A stretch of DNA of 64,000 nucleotides from assembly GCF_014596445.1 (NCBI RefSeq), contig NZ_MECL01000204.1, forward strand, positions 1 to 64,000, written 5' to 3'. The translations under genes and the position numbers were made by a program. The notes beneath the pieces were generated by a model, which was not told the DNA's origin, made no database searches, and was given only the letters and a program-made list of their open reading frames with translations. Positions 17,450-24,956 of this stretch are shown here, piece after piece. The number at the start of each line of letters is the position of its first letter. Position 1 is the stretch's first letter. The stretch is from Streptomyces sp. CBMA29. Its GTDB lineage: Bacteria; Actinomycetota; Actinomycetes; Streptomycetales; Streptomycetaceae.

Positions 17450-18535
17450 TCAGACGGCGGGGGAGCGGAGCGGGGCGCCGACGCTGTGCATGTGGGTGAG
17501 GGCCTGGACGTAGGAGTCGATCAGGCCGGTCTCGGTGTAGGGGATGGCGAGGCTGCGGCAGTGGGCGCGTACCAGCGGCTGGGCGAGGCGGAGGTGGGGG
17601 CGGGGGAGGCTGGGGAAGAGGTGGTGTTCGACCTGGTAGTTGAGCCCGCCGAGGAACCAGTCGGTAAGCGGATTGCCGCGCACATTGCGGGAGGTGAGCA
17701 CCTGACGGCGCAGATGACCCCAGCGCGAGCCCTCCTCGGGCATCTCCATGCCCTTGTGGTTGGGCGCGAAGGCGCAGCCCAGGTGCAGCCCGAACAGCGC
17801 GTGGTGCACCAGGGCGAAGACAACCGCCTGCCACACCGGCATCGCGAACAGCAACAGCGCCGCGTAACCCGCCAGGTGGGCCGCCAACAGCGAGCCCTCG
17901 ACCAGCCGTTGCCGCGGCTCCTGCCGCTTCAGCTCCTGGAGACTCGCCACCTTCAGGGCCAGCCCCTCCAGCAGCAGCATCGGGAAGAACAGCCGCGCCT
18001 GATGACGGGTCAGGAAGCGCGCGAAGCCCTCCCGTTCGACCGCCTGCGCCTGCGTCCACACCAGCGCGCCGACCTCGACGTCCGGATCCTTGCCCACATG
18101 GTTCGGATTGGCGTGGTGCCGATTGTGCTTGTCGGTCCACCAGCCCGCGCCCATGCCCAGCAGCAGATTGCCGTGGATGAGCCCGATCAGCCGGTTCGTA
18201 CGACGGCTCTCGGCGATCTGGTGGTGCCCGGCGTCGTGCCCGATGAACGCGGTACGCGCCCCCAGCGCCGCCGCGGGCAGCGCCAGCGCCACCACCCACC
18301 ACGAACCCGTCCCGCCGACCAGCACCACCGCCGACCACACCGCGGCGACGGCCACGAGATTCAGCGCGATCGACTTCGCGTAGTGGCCGACGCGCCGCCG
18401 CAGCAGCCCGGCCGCCCTGACCTCGCGCAGCAGCGGGGCGAATTCGCTGCCCGCACCGGAAACCGTCTCCCCGGTGTCGGCAGACTCCGGCGCGCGCCCC
18501 GGTGCGTCGATGAGTGTGCTGGTCGCTGCGGGCAT
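17450..18535 (-). CDS. membrane fatty-acid (acyl-lipid) desaturase
   Basis: A 361-residue di-iron membrane desaturase that introduces double bonds in acyl chains. The three histidine boxes are visible: GHDAGHH, HNRHHANPN and NYQVEHHLFP. The last, with Q three residues before the first H, is typical of front-end-like and actinobacterial acyl-lipid desaturases. Two pairs of hydrophobic segments surround boxes one and two. ATG 18535 is preceded by GAGGAG. The gene is monocistronic and divergent from the GNAT gene. Electrons normally come from a ferredoxin/reductase encoded elsewhere. A likely role is membrane fluidity control. Confidence 0.92.
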   Translation of the reverse strand: MPAATSTLIDAPGRAPESADTGETVSGAGSEFAPLLREVRAAGLLRRRVGHYAKSIALNLVAVAAVWSAVVLVGGTGSWWVVALALPAAALGARTAFIGHDAGHHQIAESRRTNRLIGLIHGNLLLGMGAGWWTDKHNRHHANPNHVGKDPDVEVGALVWTQAQAVEREGFARFLTRHQARLFFPMLLLEGLALKVASLQELKRQEPRQRLVEGSLLAAHLAGYAALLLFAMPVWQAVVFALVHHALFGLHLGCAFAPNHKGMEMPEEGSRWGHLRRQVLTSRNVRGNPLTDWFLGGLNYQVEHHLFPSLPRPHLRLAQPLVRAHCRSLAIPYTETGLIDSYVQALTHMHSVGAPLRSPAV

Positions 18536-18707
18536 GGGGGCTCCTCGGGGCCGGCGACGGCCGGTTCGACGTCGGGTGCGCGGCCTGACGGCCACACCTC
18601 GACGCTAGGGACTGCCACCGATTCCCGGCCATGGCGCCATCACCCGGTTCCACGGGGTGGCAGACCCCGGATAAACCTGGGGATAACCCCACCCGCGCGC
18701 TGCCAGG

Positions 18708-19238
18708 ATGTCCGGCGTGACGACGAACGACATCCACGCGACCGGCTGGGCGGTCGCGCCCGTACCCATCACCGGCCCTGAGGCGGCGACGCTGCTGCGC
18801 CGCTACTACACCGAGCTGGTCAGCCGCTTCTACGGCCGTCCGACGGACGACGCCGAGGTCTCCGCCGTGCTCGCGGAGGAGCCCAGCGACGATCTCGCGC
18901 CACCCACCGGAGAATTCCTCGCCGTCCGGCTCGTCGGCGCTCCTGCCGGTGGCCTACCGGTCGGATGCGTCGGCCTGCGCGTCCTCGACGCGCACACCAT
19001 GGAGCTGACCCGGATGTATGTCGGCCCCGAAGCTCGCGGCCAAGGCGTCGCTGGCCTGCTCATCGGCGCCGCGGAGACCCTCGCCCGCGACACCTTCCAC
19101 GCGGACACGATCCGCCTGGACACGCGCGAGGACCTGGTGGAGGCCCGCGCGTTGTACGCCAAGCACGGCTACCGGGAGATCGCCCGCTACAACACGAGCC
19201 CGTACGCGGACCACTGGTTCGAAAAGCGGCTGCGCTGA
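18708..19238 (+). CDS. GNAT-family N-acetyltransferase
   Basis: A 176-residue acetyltransferase of the GNAT fold. The acetyl-CoA loop is seen as MYVGPEARGQGVAGLLIGAAE, and the family end as LYAKHGYREIARY. The substrate is unknown. ATG 18708 is given; an in-frame GTG at 18717 follows a CAGGAT -10-like hexamer by seven bases and would be a leaderless alternative, leaving the protein only three residues shorter. It stands alone between the desaturase and tex. Confidence 0.88.
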   Translation: MSGVTTNDIHATGWAVAPVPITGPEAATLLRRYYTELVSRFYGRPTDDAEVSAVLAEEPSDDLAPPTGEFLAVRLVGAPAGGLPVGCVGLRVLDAHTMELTRMYVGPEARGQGVAGLLIGAAETLARDTFHADTIRLDTREDLVEARALYAKHGYREIARYNTSPYADHWFEKRLR

Positions 19239-19331
19239 CGCACCGCATCCGCCTTCCCGCCGCCTACGGCCGGTCGCGGGCGGGTGACGTCTAACATGCA
19301 GTGAACAGCCGAGCACACGAGGAGCGAGATC

Positions 19332-21815
19332 ATCAGCGGTAACGGATCGGTCGAGCGCAGGATCGCCGAGGAACTGGGCGTACGCGAAGGGCAGGTGCGC
19401 TCCGCCGTCGAACTGCTCGACGGCGGAGCGACCGTGCCGTTCATCGCGCGGTACCGCAAGGAAGCCACCGGCACCCTGGACGACGCGCAACTGCGCGCCC
19501 TGGAGGAGCGGTTGCGCTACCTGCGCGAGCTGGACGAACGGCGCGCGGCCGTCCTGGAGTCCATCGAGTCCCAGGGCAAGCTGGACGACGCGCTGAAGGC
19601 GCAGATCATGGCAGCCGACTCCAAGGCGCGCCTGGAGGACATCTATCTGCCCTTCAAGCCCAAGCGCCGCACCAAGGCCCAGATCGCCCGCGAGGCGGGT
19701 CTGGAACCGCTGGCCGACCTGCTGCTGACCGACCCGGAGACCGACCCTCAGGCGGAGGCGGCGAAATACGTCTCCGCCGACAAGGGCGTGGAGGACCCGG
19801 CGGCGGCGCTCGAGGGCGCGCGCTCCATCCTCACCGAGCGTTTCTCCGAGGACGCCGACCTGGTCGGCGAGCTGCGCACCCGGATGTGGACGCGCGGCAG
19901 GCTCGTCGCGAAGGTGCGTGACGGCAAGGAGGAGCCGGGCGCCAAATTCTCCGACTACTTCGACTTCGCCGAGCCCTTCACCAAGCTCCCCTCGCACCGC
20001 GTGCTGGCCATGCTGCGCGGCGAGAAGGAGGAGATCCTCGACCTCACGCTGGAGCCGGAGGAGCCCACCGAGGGACCGTCCAGTTTCGAGCGGCGCATCG
20101 CGCGGAACTTCGACATCGCCGACCGCGGACGCCCCGCCGACAAGTGGCTCGGCGACACCGTGCGCTGGGCCTGGCGCACCCGTTTCCTGGTCCGGCTCGG
20201 CATCGACCTGCGCGTCCAGCTCCGCCAGGAGGCCGAGGACGAGGCGGTACGGGTCTTCGCCGCGAATCTCCGCGACCTGCTGCTCGCCGCGCCCGCGGGC
20301 ACCCGCGCCACCATGGGCCTGGACCCCGGCCTGCGTACGGGCGTCAAGGTCGCCGTGGTCGACGACACCGGCAAGGTGGTCGCCACCGACACGATCTACC
20401 CGCACGTGCCGCGCAACAAGTGGGACGAGTCGCTGGCCACCCTCGCCCGGCTCGCGAAGGCCCACCGCGTCGACCTGATCGCCATCGGCAACGGCACGGC
20501 CTCCCGCGAGACCGACAAGCTCGCCGCCGACCTGATCAAGCTGCACCCCGATCTGAAACTCACCAAGGCCGTCGTCTCCGAGGCGGGCGCCTCGGTCTAC
20601 TCCGCCTCGGCCTACGCCTCCGCCGAACTCCCCGAACTCGACGTGTCCCTGCGCGGCGCCGTGTCCATCGCCCGCCGCCTCCAGGACCCGCTCGCCGAAC
20701 TGGTGAAGATCGACCCGCGCTCGATCGGCGTCGGCCAGTACCAGCACGACCTGTCGGAGCTGAAGCTCTCCCGCTCCCTGGACGCGGTCGTCGAGGACTG
20801 CGTCAACGGCGTCGGCGTGGACGTCAACACCGCGTCCGTACCGCTGCTGCGCCGCGTCTCGGGCATCACCGAGGGCCTGGCGGGCAACATCGTCGCGCAC
20901 CGCGACGCCAACGGCCCCTTCCGTACCCGCAAGAACCTCAAGGAGGTCGCGCGGCTCGGCCCGAAGGCGTACGAGCAGTGCGCGGGCTTCCTGCGGATCG
21001 TGGACGGCGACGACCCGCTGGACGCCTCCAGCGTGCACCCGGAGTCGTATCCGGTGGTGCGGCGGATCAGCGGCACCGCGAAGACCGACATCACGTCGCT
21101 GATCGGCAACGGCACGGTCCTGCGGACGCTGCGCCCGCAGGACTTCGTGGACGACTCCTTCGGTCTGCCGACCGTCACCGACATCCTCGCCGAGTTGGAG
21201 AAGCCGGGCCGCGACCCGCGTCCCGCCTTCAAGACCGCCACCTTCAAGGACGGCGTCGAGGAGATGAAGGACCTCAGGCCGGGAATGATCCTCGAAGGCG
21301 TCGTCACCAATGTCGCCGCCTTCGGCGCCTTCGTGGACGTCGGCGTTCACCAGGACGGCCTGGTCCATGTCTCCGCGCTCTCCGACACCTTCGTGTCCGA
21401 CCCGCGCGAGGTCGTCAAGCCCGGCGACATCGTCCGCGTCAAGGTGATGGACGTCGACCTGCCGCGCAAGCGGATCTCGCTGACGCTGCGCCTGGACGAC
21501 GAGCCGGGCGCCGGGCGCCAACAGCGCGGCGGCGGGGCCGGTGGCGGCGGCGAGCGCCGCAGCGGACCGCCCCGGCAGGGCGGCGGCCAGGGCCAGAACC
21601 GACAGGGCGGCCAGGGGCAGAACGGGCAAGGCGGCCAAGGCCAGAACCGGCAGGGTGGCGGCCAGGGCAGGCAGGGCCAGAGCGGTGGCCAGGGCGGTGG
21701 CCAGAGCGGTGGCCAGAGCCAGGGCGGCGGACGCCGCGGCGGCGGTCAACAGCCCGCGCCCGGCGGCGCGATGGCCGACGCCCTGCGCAGGGCGGGCCTG
21801 ACCGGCAACAAGTAG
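19332..21815 (+). CDS. tex: Tex-family S1 RNA-binding transcription accessory protein, non-canonical start
   Basis: A protein of about 827 residues highly similar to Tex/YhgF: N-terminal helix-turn-helix region, YqgF nuclease-like domain (TMGLDPGLRTGVKVAVVD, AIGNGTASRETDK), a helix-hairpin-helix part (VEDCVNGVGVDVNTASVPLL, ARLGPKAYEQCAGFLRI) and an S1 domain (GMILEGVVTNVAAFGAFVDVG). The conserved N-terminus SVERRIAEELGVREGQVRSA begins upstream of the first ordinary start, GTG 19395. Between the in-frame TGA at 19302-19304 and 19395 there is no ATG, GTG or TTG. AGGAG at 19320-19324 points to ATC at 19332 (or 19329) as start. The C-terminal tail (about residues 730-800) is a Gly/Gln/Arg-rich repeat likely to bind RNA. 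Confidence 0.85.
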   Translation: MSGNGSVERRIAEELGVREGQVRSAVELLDGGATVPFIARYRKEATGTLDDAQLRALEERLRYLRELDERRAAVLESIESQGKLDDALKAQIMAADSKARLEDIYLPFKPKRRTKAQIAREAGLEPLADLLLTDPETDPQAEAAKYVSADKGVEDPAAALEGARSILTERFSEDADLVGELRTRMWTRGRLVAKVRDGKEEPGAKFSDYFDFAEPFTKLPSHRVLAMLRGEKEEILDLTLEPEEPTEGPSSFERRIARNFDIADRGRPADKWLGDTVRWAWRTRFLVRLGIDLRVQLRQEAEDEAVRVFAANLRDLLLAAPAGTRATMGLDPGLRTGVKVAVVDDTGKVVATDTIYPHVPRNKWDESLATLARLAKAHRVDLIAIGNGTASRETDKLAADLIKLHPDLKLTKAVVSEAGASVYSASAYASAELPELDVSLRGAVSIARRLQDPLAELVKIDPRSIGVGQYQHDLSELKLSRSLDAVVEDCVNGVGVDVNTASVPLLRRVSGITEGLAGNIVAHRDANGPFRTRKNLKEVARLGPKAYEQCAGFLRIVDGDDPLDASSVHPESYPVVRRISGTAKTDITSLIGNGTVLRTLRPQDFVDDSFGLPTVTDILAELEKPGRDPRPAFKTATFKDGVEEMKDLRPGMILEGVVTNVAAFGAFVDVGVHQDGLVHVSALSDTFVSDPREVVKPGDIVRVKVMDVDLPRKRISLTLRLDDEPGAGRQQRGGGAGGGGERRSGPPRQGGGQGQNRQGGQGQNGQGGQGQNRQGGGQGRQGQSGGQGGGQSGGQSQGGGRRGGGQQPAPGGAMADALRRAGLTGNK

Positions 21816-21908
21816 CCGACGACGTACGACCGTTGAGGCGGCGGGACCAGGAACTCCGCACACCCCCCTGCCGCCTCAGCCGTCTCAGAACCTTACGTAC
21901 GCCCCCTG

Positions 21909-21936
21909 TTGACGTGGCCTGGTCAGGCGCTAGCCT
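21909..21936 (+). promoter_or_regulatory. leaderless promoter of the X-Pro peptidase gene
   Basis: TTGACG (21909-21914), 16-base spacer, TAGCCT (21931-21936), then five bases to GTG 21942. The transcription start should coincide with the start codon, or lie one base off. Confidence 0.7.
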
Positions 21937-21941
21937 CTGGC

Positions 21942-23924
21942 GTGCTCTCCCTCACGCGGGCTGCCCGCTTCCAGTGGATATCCGTGGTGGTGGCGGTACT
22001 CGCCGCCCTGGCCGCCGTACTCACCGCCCCGTCCTCGGCGTACGCCGGTACCCCCGGCGGCGGAGGAGGCGGAACCGTACGGCACGGTCTCAGCCAACCC
22101 GACTACTCCTACGCCAAGGCGATCCGCGAGGCCGTCTGGGTGGACACCGGCCTCGACGGCGACGGCGACGGCCGCACCGACCGGGTCGCCGTCGACATCG
22201 TCCGCCCCTCGGAGCCCGCCGCCGCCGGGCGCAAGGTCCCCGTGATCATGGACGCGAGCCCGTACTACTCCTGCTGCGGACGCGGCAACGAGAGCCAGCT
22301 CAAGACCTATGACGCCAACGGGAACATCGTCCAGGCGCCGCTGTTCTACGACAACTACTTCGTGCCCCGCGGCTACGCGACCGTCCTGGTCGACCTCGCG
22401 GGAACCGACCGCTCCGACGGCTGCGTGGACGTCGGCGGCCCCTCCGACGTGCAGTCCGCGAAGGCCGTCATCGACTGGCTCAACGGCCGCGCCCGCGGCT
22501 ACAGCGCCCGCTCCGGCGGCCACGCGGTCTCGGCGGGCTGGACCAACGGCAGCGTCGGCATGATCGGCAAGAGCTGGGACGGCACCATCGCCAACGGCGT
22601 CGCCGCCACCGGGGTGCGCGGCCTGAAGACCATCGTGCCGATCAGCTCCATCTCCTCCTGGTACGACTACTACTTCCACCAGGGCGCGGCGCTCCAGGAC
22701 GGCCCCGAGTGGCTGTCGGACTACGTCGAGAGCGACAGCGCCCACGCCAACTGCGCCGCCGCCCAGCAGAAGATCATCGACGGCTCGCCGCGCAGCGGGG
22801 ACTGGACACCGTTCTGGACCGCGCGGGACTACGTGAAGGACGCGGGCAAGGTACGGGCCAGCGTCTTCGCCGTGCAGGGCATGCAGGACCTCAACGTCCG
22901 CACCAAGCACTTCGGCCAGTGGTGGCAGGCGCTCGCCGCCCACGGCGTCGAGCGCAAGGTGTGGCTGTCGCAGACCGGCCACGTCGACCCCTTCGACTAC
23001 CGGCGCACCGACTGGGTCCCCACCCTCCAGCGCTGGTTCGACCACTACCTGCTGGGCGTCGACAACGGCATCCAGCGGCAGCCGATGGCCGACATCGAGC
23101 GGACCGTCGACCACTGGACCACCGACCGCGTGTGGCCGCCCGCCACGACCCGCACGACCTCGCTCAGCCTGAGCCCGACGGCCACCGACGGCCTGGGCAC
23201 GCTCGGCGCCCGGCACGCCAGGCCCGGCAGCACCGAGTCGTTCACCGACGACCCGAATCTGTGGGAGGAGGACTGGGCGGCGGCGGCCGACACCGCGACC
23301 GCGGCCAAGACCGTCTTCACCACCGGGACGCTCGCCAAGGACCTGCGGCTGTCCGGCGGCGGCACCTTCACCGTGACCGCCACCTCGTCCACCACCAGCG
23401 CGCACCTGTCGGCGGTCCTGGTCGACCTCGGGCCGGCCACCATCCGTGACTTCCTCGGCAACGGCGAGGGCATCACCACCCTGGCCACCCGCTCCTGCTA
23501 CGGGGAGAGCACCGCGGGTGACAGCGCCTGCTACCTCGACACCGCCGCCGACACCACGACCGTCGACCACACGGTCTTCAGCCGCGGCTGGGCCGACCTC
23601 GGGCACTACGCGTCGCTCTCCCACGGCGTGCCGCTCACCCCGGGCAAGCCGTACACGATGACCGTGCAGCTCGCGGCCACCGACCACGTCGTACCGGCGG
23701 GGCACCGGCTCGCGCTGATCGTCGCGGGCACCGACGGCGGCCTCATCCTGCCGCCCGACACGACGCCCAAGGTCACCGTCGACCTGTCGCACTCGGTGCT
23801 GAAGCTGCCGCTGGTCGGCGGTTCCGGCGCGCTGTCGACCCGTGCGGGCACGGCGCCCCGTGGCAAGGCCGCGCTGACCCCCGCTCCGGCGCCCTCCGTG
23901 GCCCCGGCCGCGCGGCTGGGCTGA
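21942..23924 (+). CDS. secreted X-Pro dipeptidyl-peptidase (S15, CocE-like)
   Basis: A 660-residue alpha/beta-hydrolase of the S15/CocE group, which removes X-Pro dipeptides from peptide ends. The signal peptide ends near SSAYA (about residue 35). The catalytic Ser is in GKSWDG, the Asp probably in GMQDLNVRTKH, and the His in TGHVDPFDY. A C-terminal jelly-roll domain (about 420-610) with VPAGHRLALIVAG is typical. GTG 21942 fits the leaderless promoter and gives a well-formed signal peptide; an earlier frame extension would include promoter sequence. Secreted tripeptidyl- and dipeptidyl-peptidases in Streptomyces feed extracellular protein breakdown. Confidence 0.9.
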   Translation: MLSLTRAARFQWISVVVAVLAALAAVLTAPSSAYAGTPGGGGGGTVRHGLSQPDYSYAKAIREAVWVDTGLDGDGDGRTDRVAVDIVRPSEPAAAGRKVPVIMDASPYYSCCGRGNESQLKTYDANGNIVQAPLFYDNYFVPRGYATVLVDLAGTDRSDGCVDVGGPSDVQSAKAVIDWLNGRARGYSARSGGHAVSAGWTNGSVGMIGKSWDGTIANGVAATGVRGLKTIVPISSISSWYDYYFHQGAALQDGPEWLSDYVESDSAHANCAAAQQKIIDGSPRSGDWTPFWTARDYVKDAGKVRASVFAVQGMQDLNVRTKHFGQWWQALAAHGVERKVWLSQTGHVDPFDYRRTDWVPTLQRWFDHYLLGVDNGIQRQPMADIERTVDHWTTDRVWPPATTRTTSLSLSPTATDGLGTLGARHARPGSTESFTDDPNLWEEDWAAAADTATAAKTVFTTGTLAKDLRLSGGGTFTVTATSSTTSAHLSAVLVDLGPATIRDFLGNGEGITTLATRSCYGESTAGDSACYLDTAADTTTVDHTVFSRGWADLGHYASLSHGVPLTPGKPYTMTVQLAATDHVVPAGHRLALIVAGTDGGLILPPDTTPKVTVDLSHSVLKLPLVGGSGALSTRAGTAPRGKAALTPAPAPSVAPAARLG

Positions 23925-23933
23925 CGCCCGGCC

Positions 23934-23998
23934 TGGTTCCCCCCGCTTCCCGGAGTTACCGTTACAGGGATACGGCCCTCGGGACGCGGGGGGAACCA
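23934..23998. terminator. long inverted repeat after the peptidase gene
   Basis: A perfect 13-bp inverted repeat (23934-23946 and 23986-23998) encloses a 39-base loop. It starts ten bases after the peptidase stop and is probably its terminator. The loop contains TTACCGTTACAGGGATAC, which could hold the promoter of the small membrane gene. Confidence 0.45.
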
Positions 23999-24074
23999 CG
24001 GTTGTCCGCGGCGCGTTCTCCTGGGTAGAAGCGGTGAGGGCGCGGCGCTTGCCGCCGTGAACGGAGGCGGGGAA

Positions 24075-24257
24075 ATGTCGAATCGCGCGAAGATCGTCAT
24101 CGGTGGCGTGGCGTTGGGTCTGTTCCTGTGGATCTGGATCCCCTTCTGGGCTGTCGTCCTGGTCATCGTGGGCGTGCCCGCGATCGCCTACTTCTCCCTC
24201 GACTCCTCGCAGCGGCGTCGGCTGCGGCGCGTGAGCCGTCGGCAAATAGGTCGCTGA
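24075..24257 (+). CDS. small membrane protein, one or two helices
   Basis: A 60-residue hypothetical protein. It has a short basic start (MSNRAKIVIG), a continuous hydrophobic stretch of about 35 residues that can form a hairpin of two helices or a long one (GLFLWIWIPFWAVVLVIVG), and a strongly basic Arg-rich tail. GGAGG seven bases before ATG 24075 supports translation from there. No family is recognised. It may be a membrane-associated regulator or a stress peptide. It lies alone between the peptidase and NADAR genes. Confidence 0.65.
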   Translation: MSNRAKIVIGGVALGLFLWIWIPFWAVVLVIVGVPAIAYFSLDSSQRRRLRRVSRRQIGR

Positions 24258-24361
24258 CCTGGTACGACCCCCGATAGGGTGCCGCTGCGACAAGGGCATC
24301 CACGTCGGGCGAACACGTCCCGTTCCCGTGTCGCCGCGGCGCGAGAGGGCCTGATCAGACG

Positions 24362-24916
24362 ATGGCGACGGACATCCGGTCCACCCAGGACCTGCTCGAC
24401 CACACCGGGGACCGACTGAAGTATCTGTACTTCTGGGGCCACCGCCCACAGCGCGACGGCAGTGTCGGCGCCGGCTGCCTCAGCCAGTGGTGGCCCGCGC
24501 CCTTCACCGTCGACGGCGTCACCTACGCGACCGCCGAGCACTGGATGATGGCGGGCAAGGCCCGGCTCTTCGCCGACCCCGACGCCGAACGGCGGGCTGT
24601 CGCGGCGGGTCACCCGAAGACCGCCAAGAGCGTCGGCCGCACCGTCCGCGGCTTCGACCAGGCCGTGTGGGAAGCCGAGCGTTTCGACCTGGTCATCCAG
24701 GGCAATGTCCACAAATTCCGGCAGCACCCCGGCCTGCTGGCCTACCTGCTCGGCACCGGGGGCCGCGTCCTGGTCGAGGCCAGCCCGATGGACCGCGTCT
24801 GGGGCATCGGACTGGCCGCCGACGACGAGCGCGCCGCGGACCCGGCCACCTGGCGTGGTCTGAATCTCCTGGGCTTCGCCTTGATGGAGGCGCGAGCCCG
24901 GCTGGCGGCGAAGTAG
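24362..24916 (+). CDS. NADAR-domain protein (YbiA/RibX-like)
   Basis: A 184-residue single NADAR domain. Seen are YFWGHRP, GCLSQWWPAPF, TYATAEHWMMAGKARLF, RFDLVIQGNVHKFRQHPGL and the C-terminal LVEASPMDRVWGIGL, all typical. Members hydrolyse N-glycosidic bonds of riboflavin-pathway intermediates, and some remove ADP-ribose from guanine bases. The catalytic Glu of AEHWM and the Asp/Trp motif DRVWGIG are intact. It is one of two ADP-ribose-related genes in this region, the other being the macrodomain 7 kb upstream; they are not in one operon. It is convergent with the amylase gene. Confidence 0.88.
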   Translation: MATDIRSTQDLLDHTGDRLKYLYFWGHRPQRDGSVGAGCLSQWWPAPFTVDGVTYATAEHWMMAGKARLFADPDAERRAVAAGHPKTAKSVGRTVRGFDQAVWEAERFDLVIQGNVHKFRQHPGLLAYLLGTGGRVLVEASPMDRVWGIGLAADDERAADPATWRGLNLLGFALMEARARLAAK

Positions 24917-24956
24917 CCCGCCGCCAGCGGGCCCCGGTGGGTGCGGCCGCTACTTC
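24910..24956. terminator. inverted repeat spanning both stop codons
   Basis: The 8-bp arms GAAGTAGC (24910-24917) and GCTACTTC (24949-24956) contain the TAG stops of the convergent NADAR and amylase genes. A smaller stem, GCCCGC-5-GCGGGC (24916-24932), lies inside. It is a plausible two-way terminator in a 33-bp gap. Confidence 0.5.
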
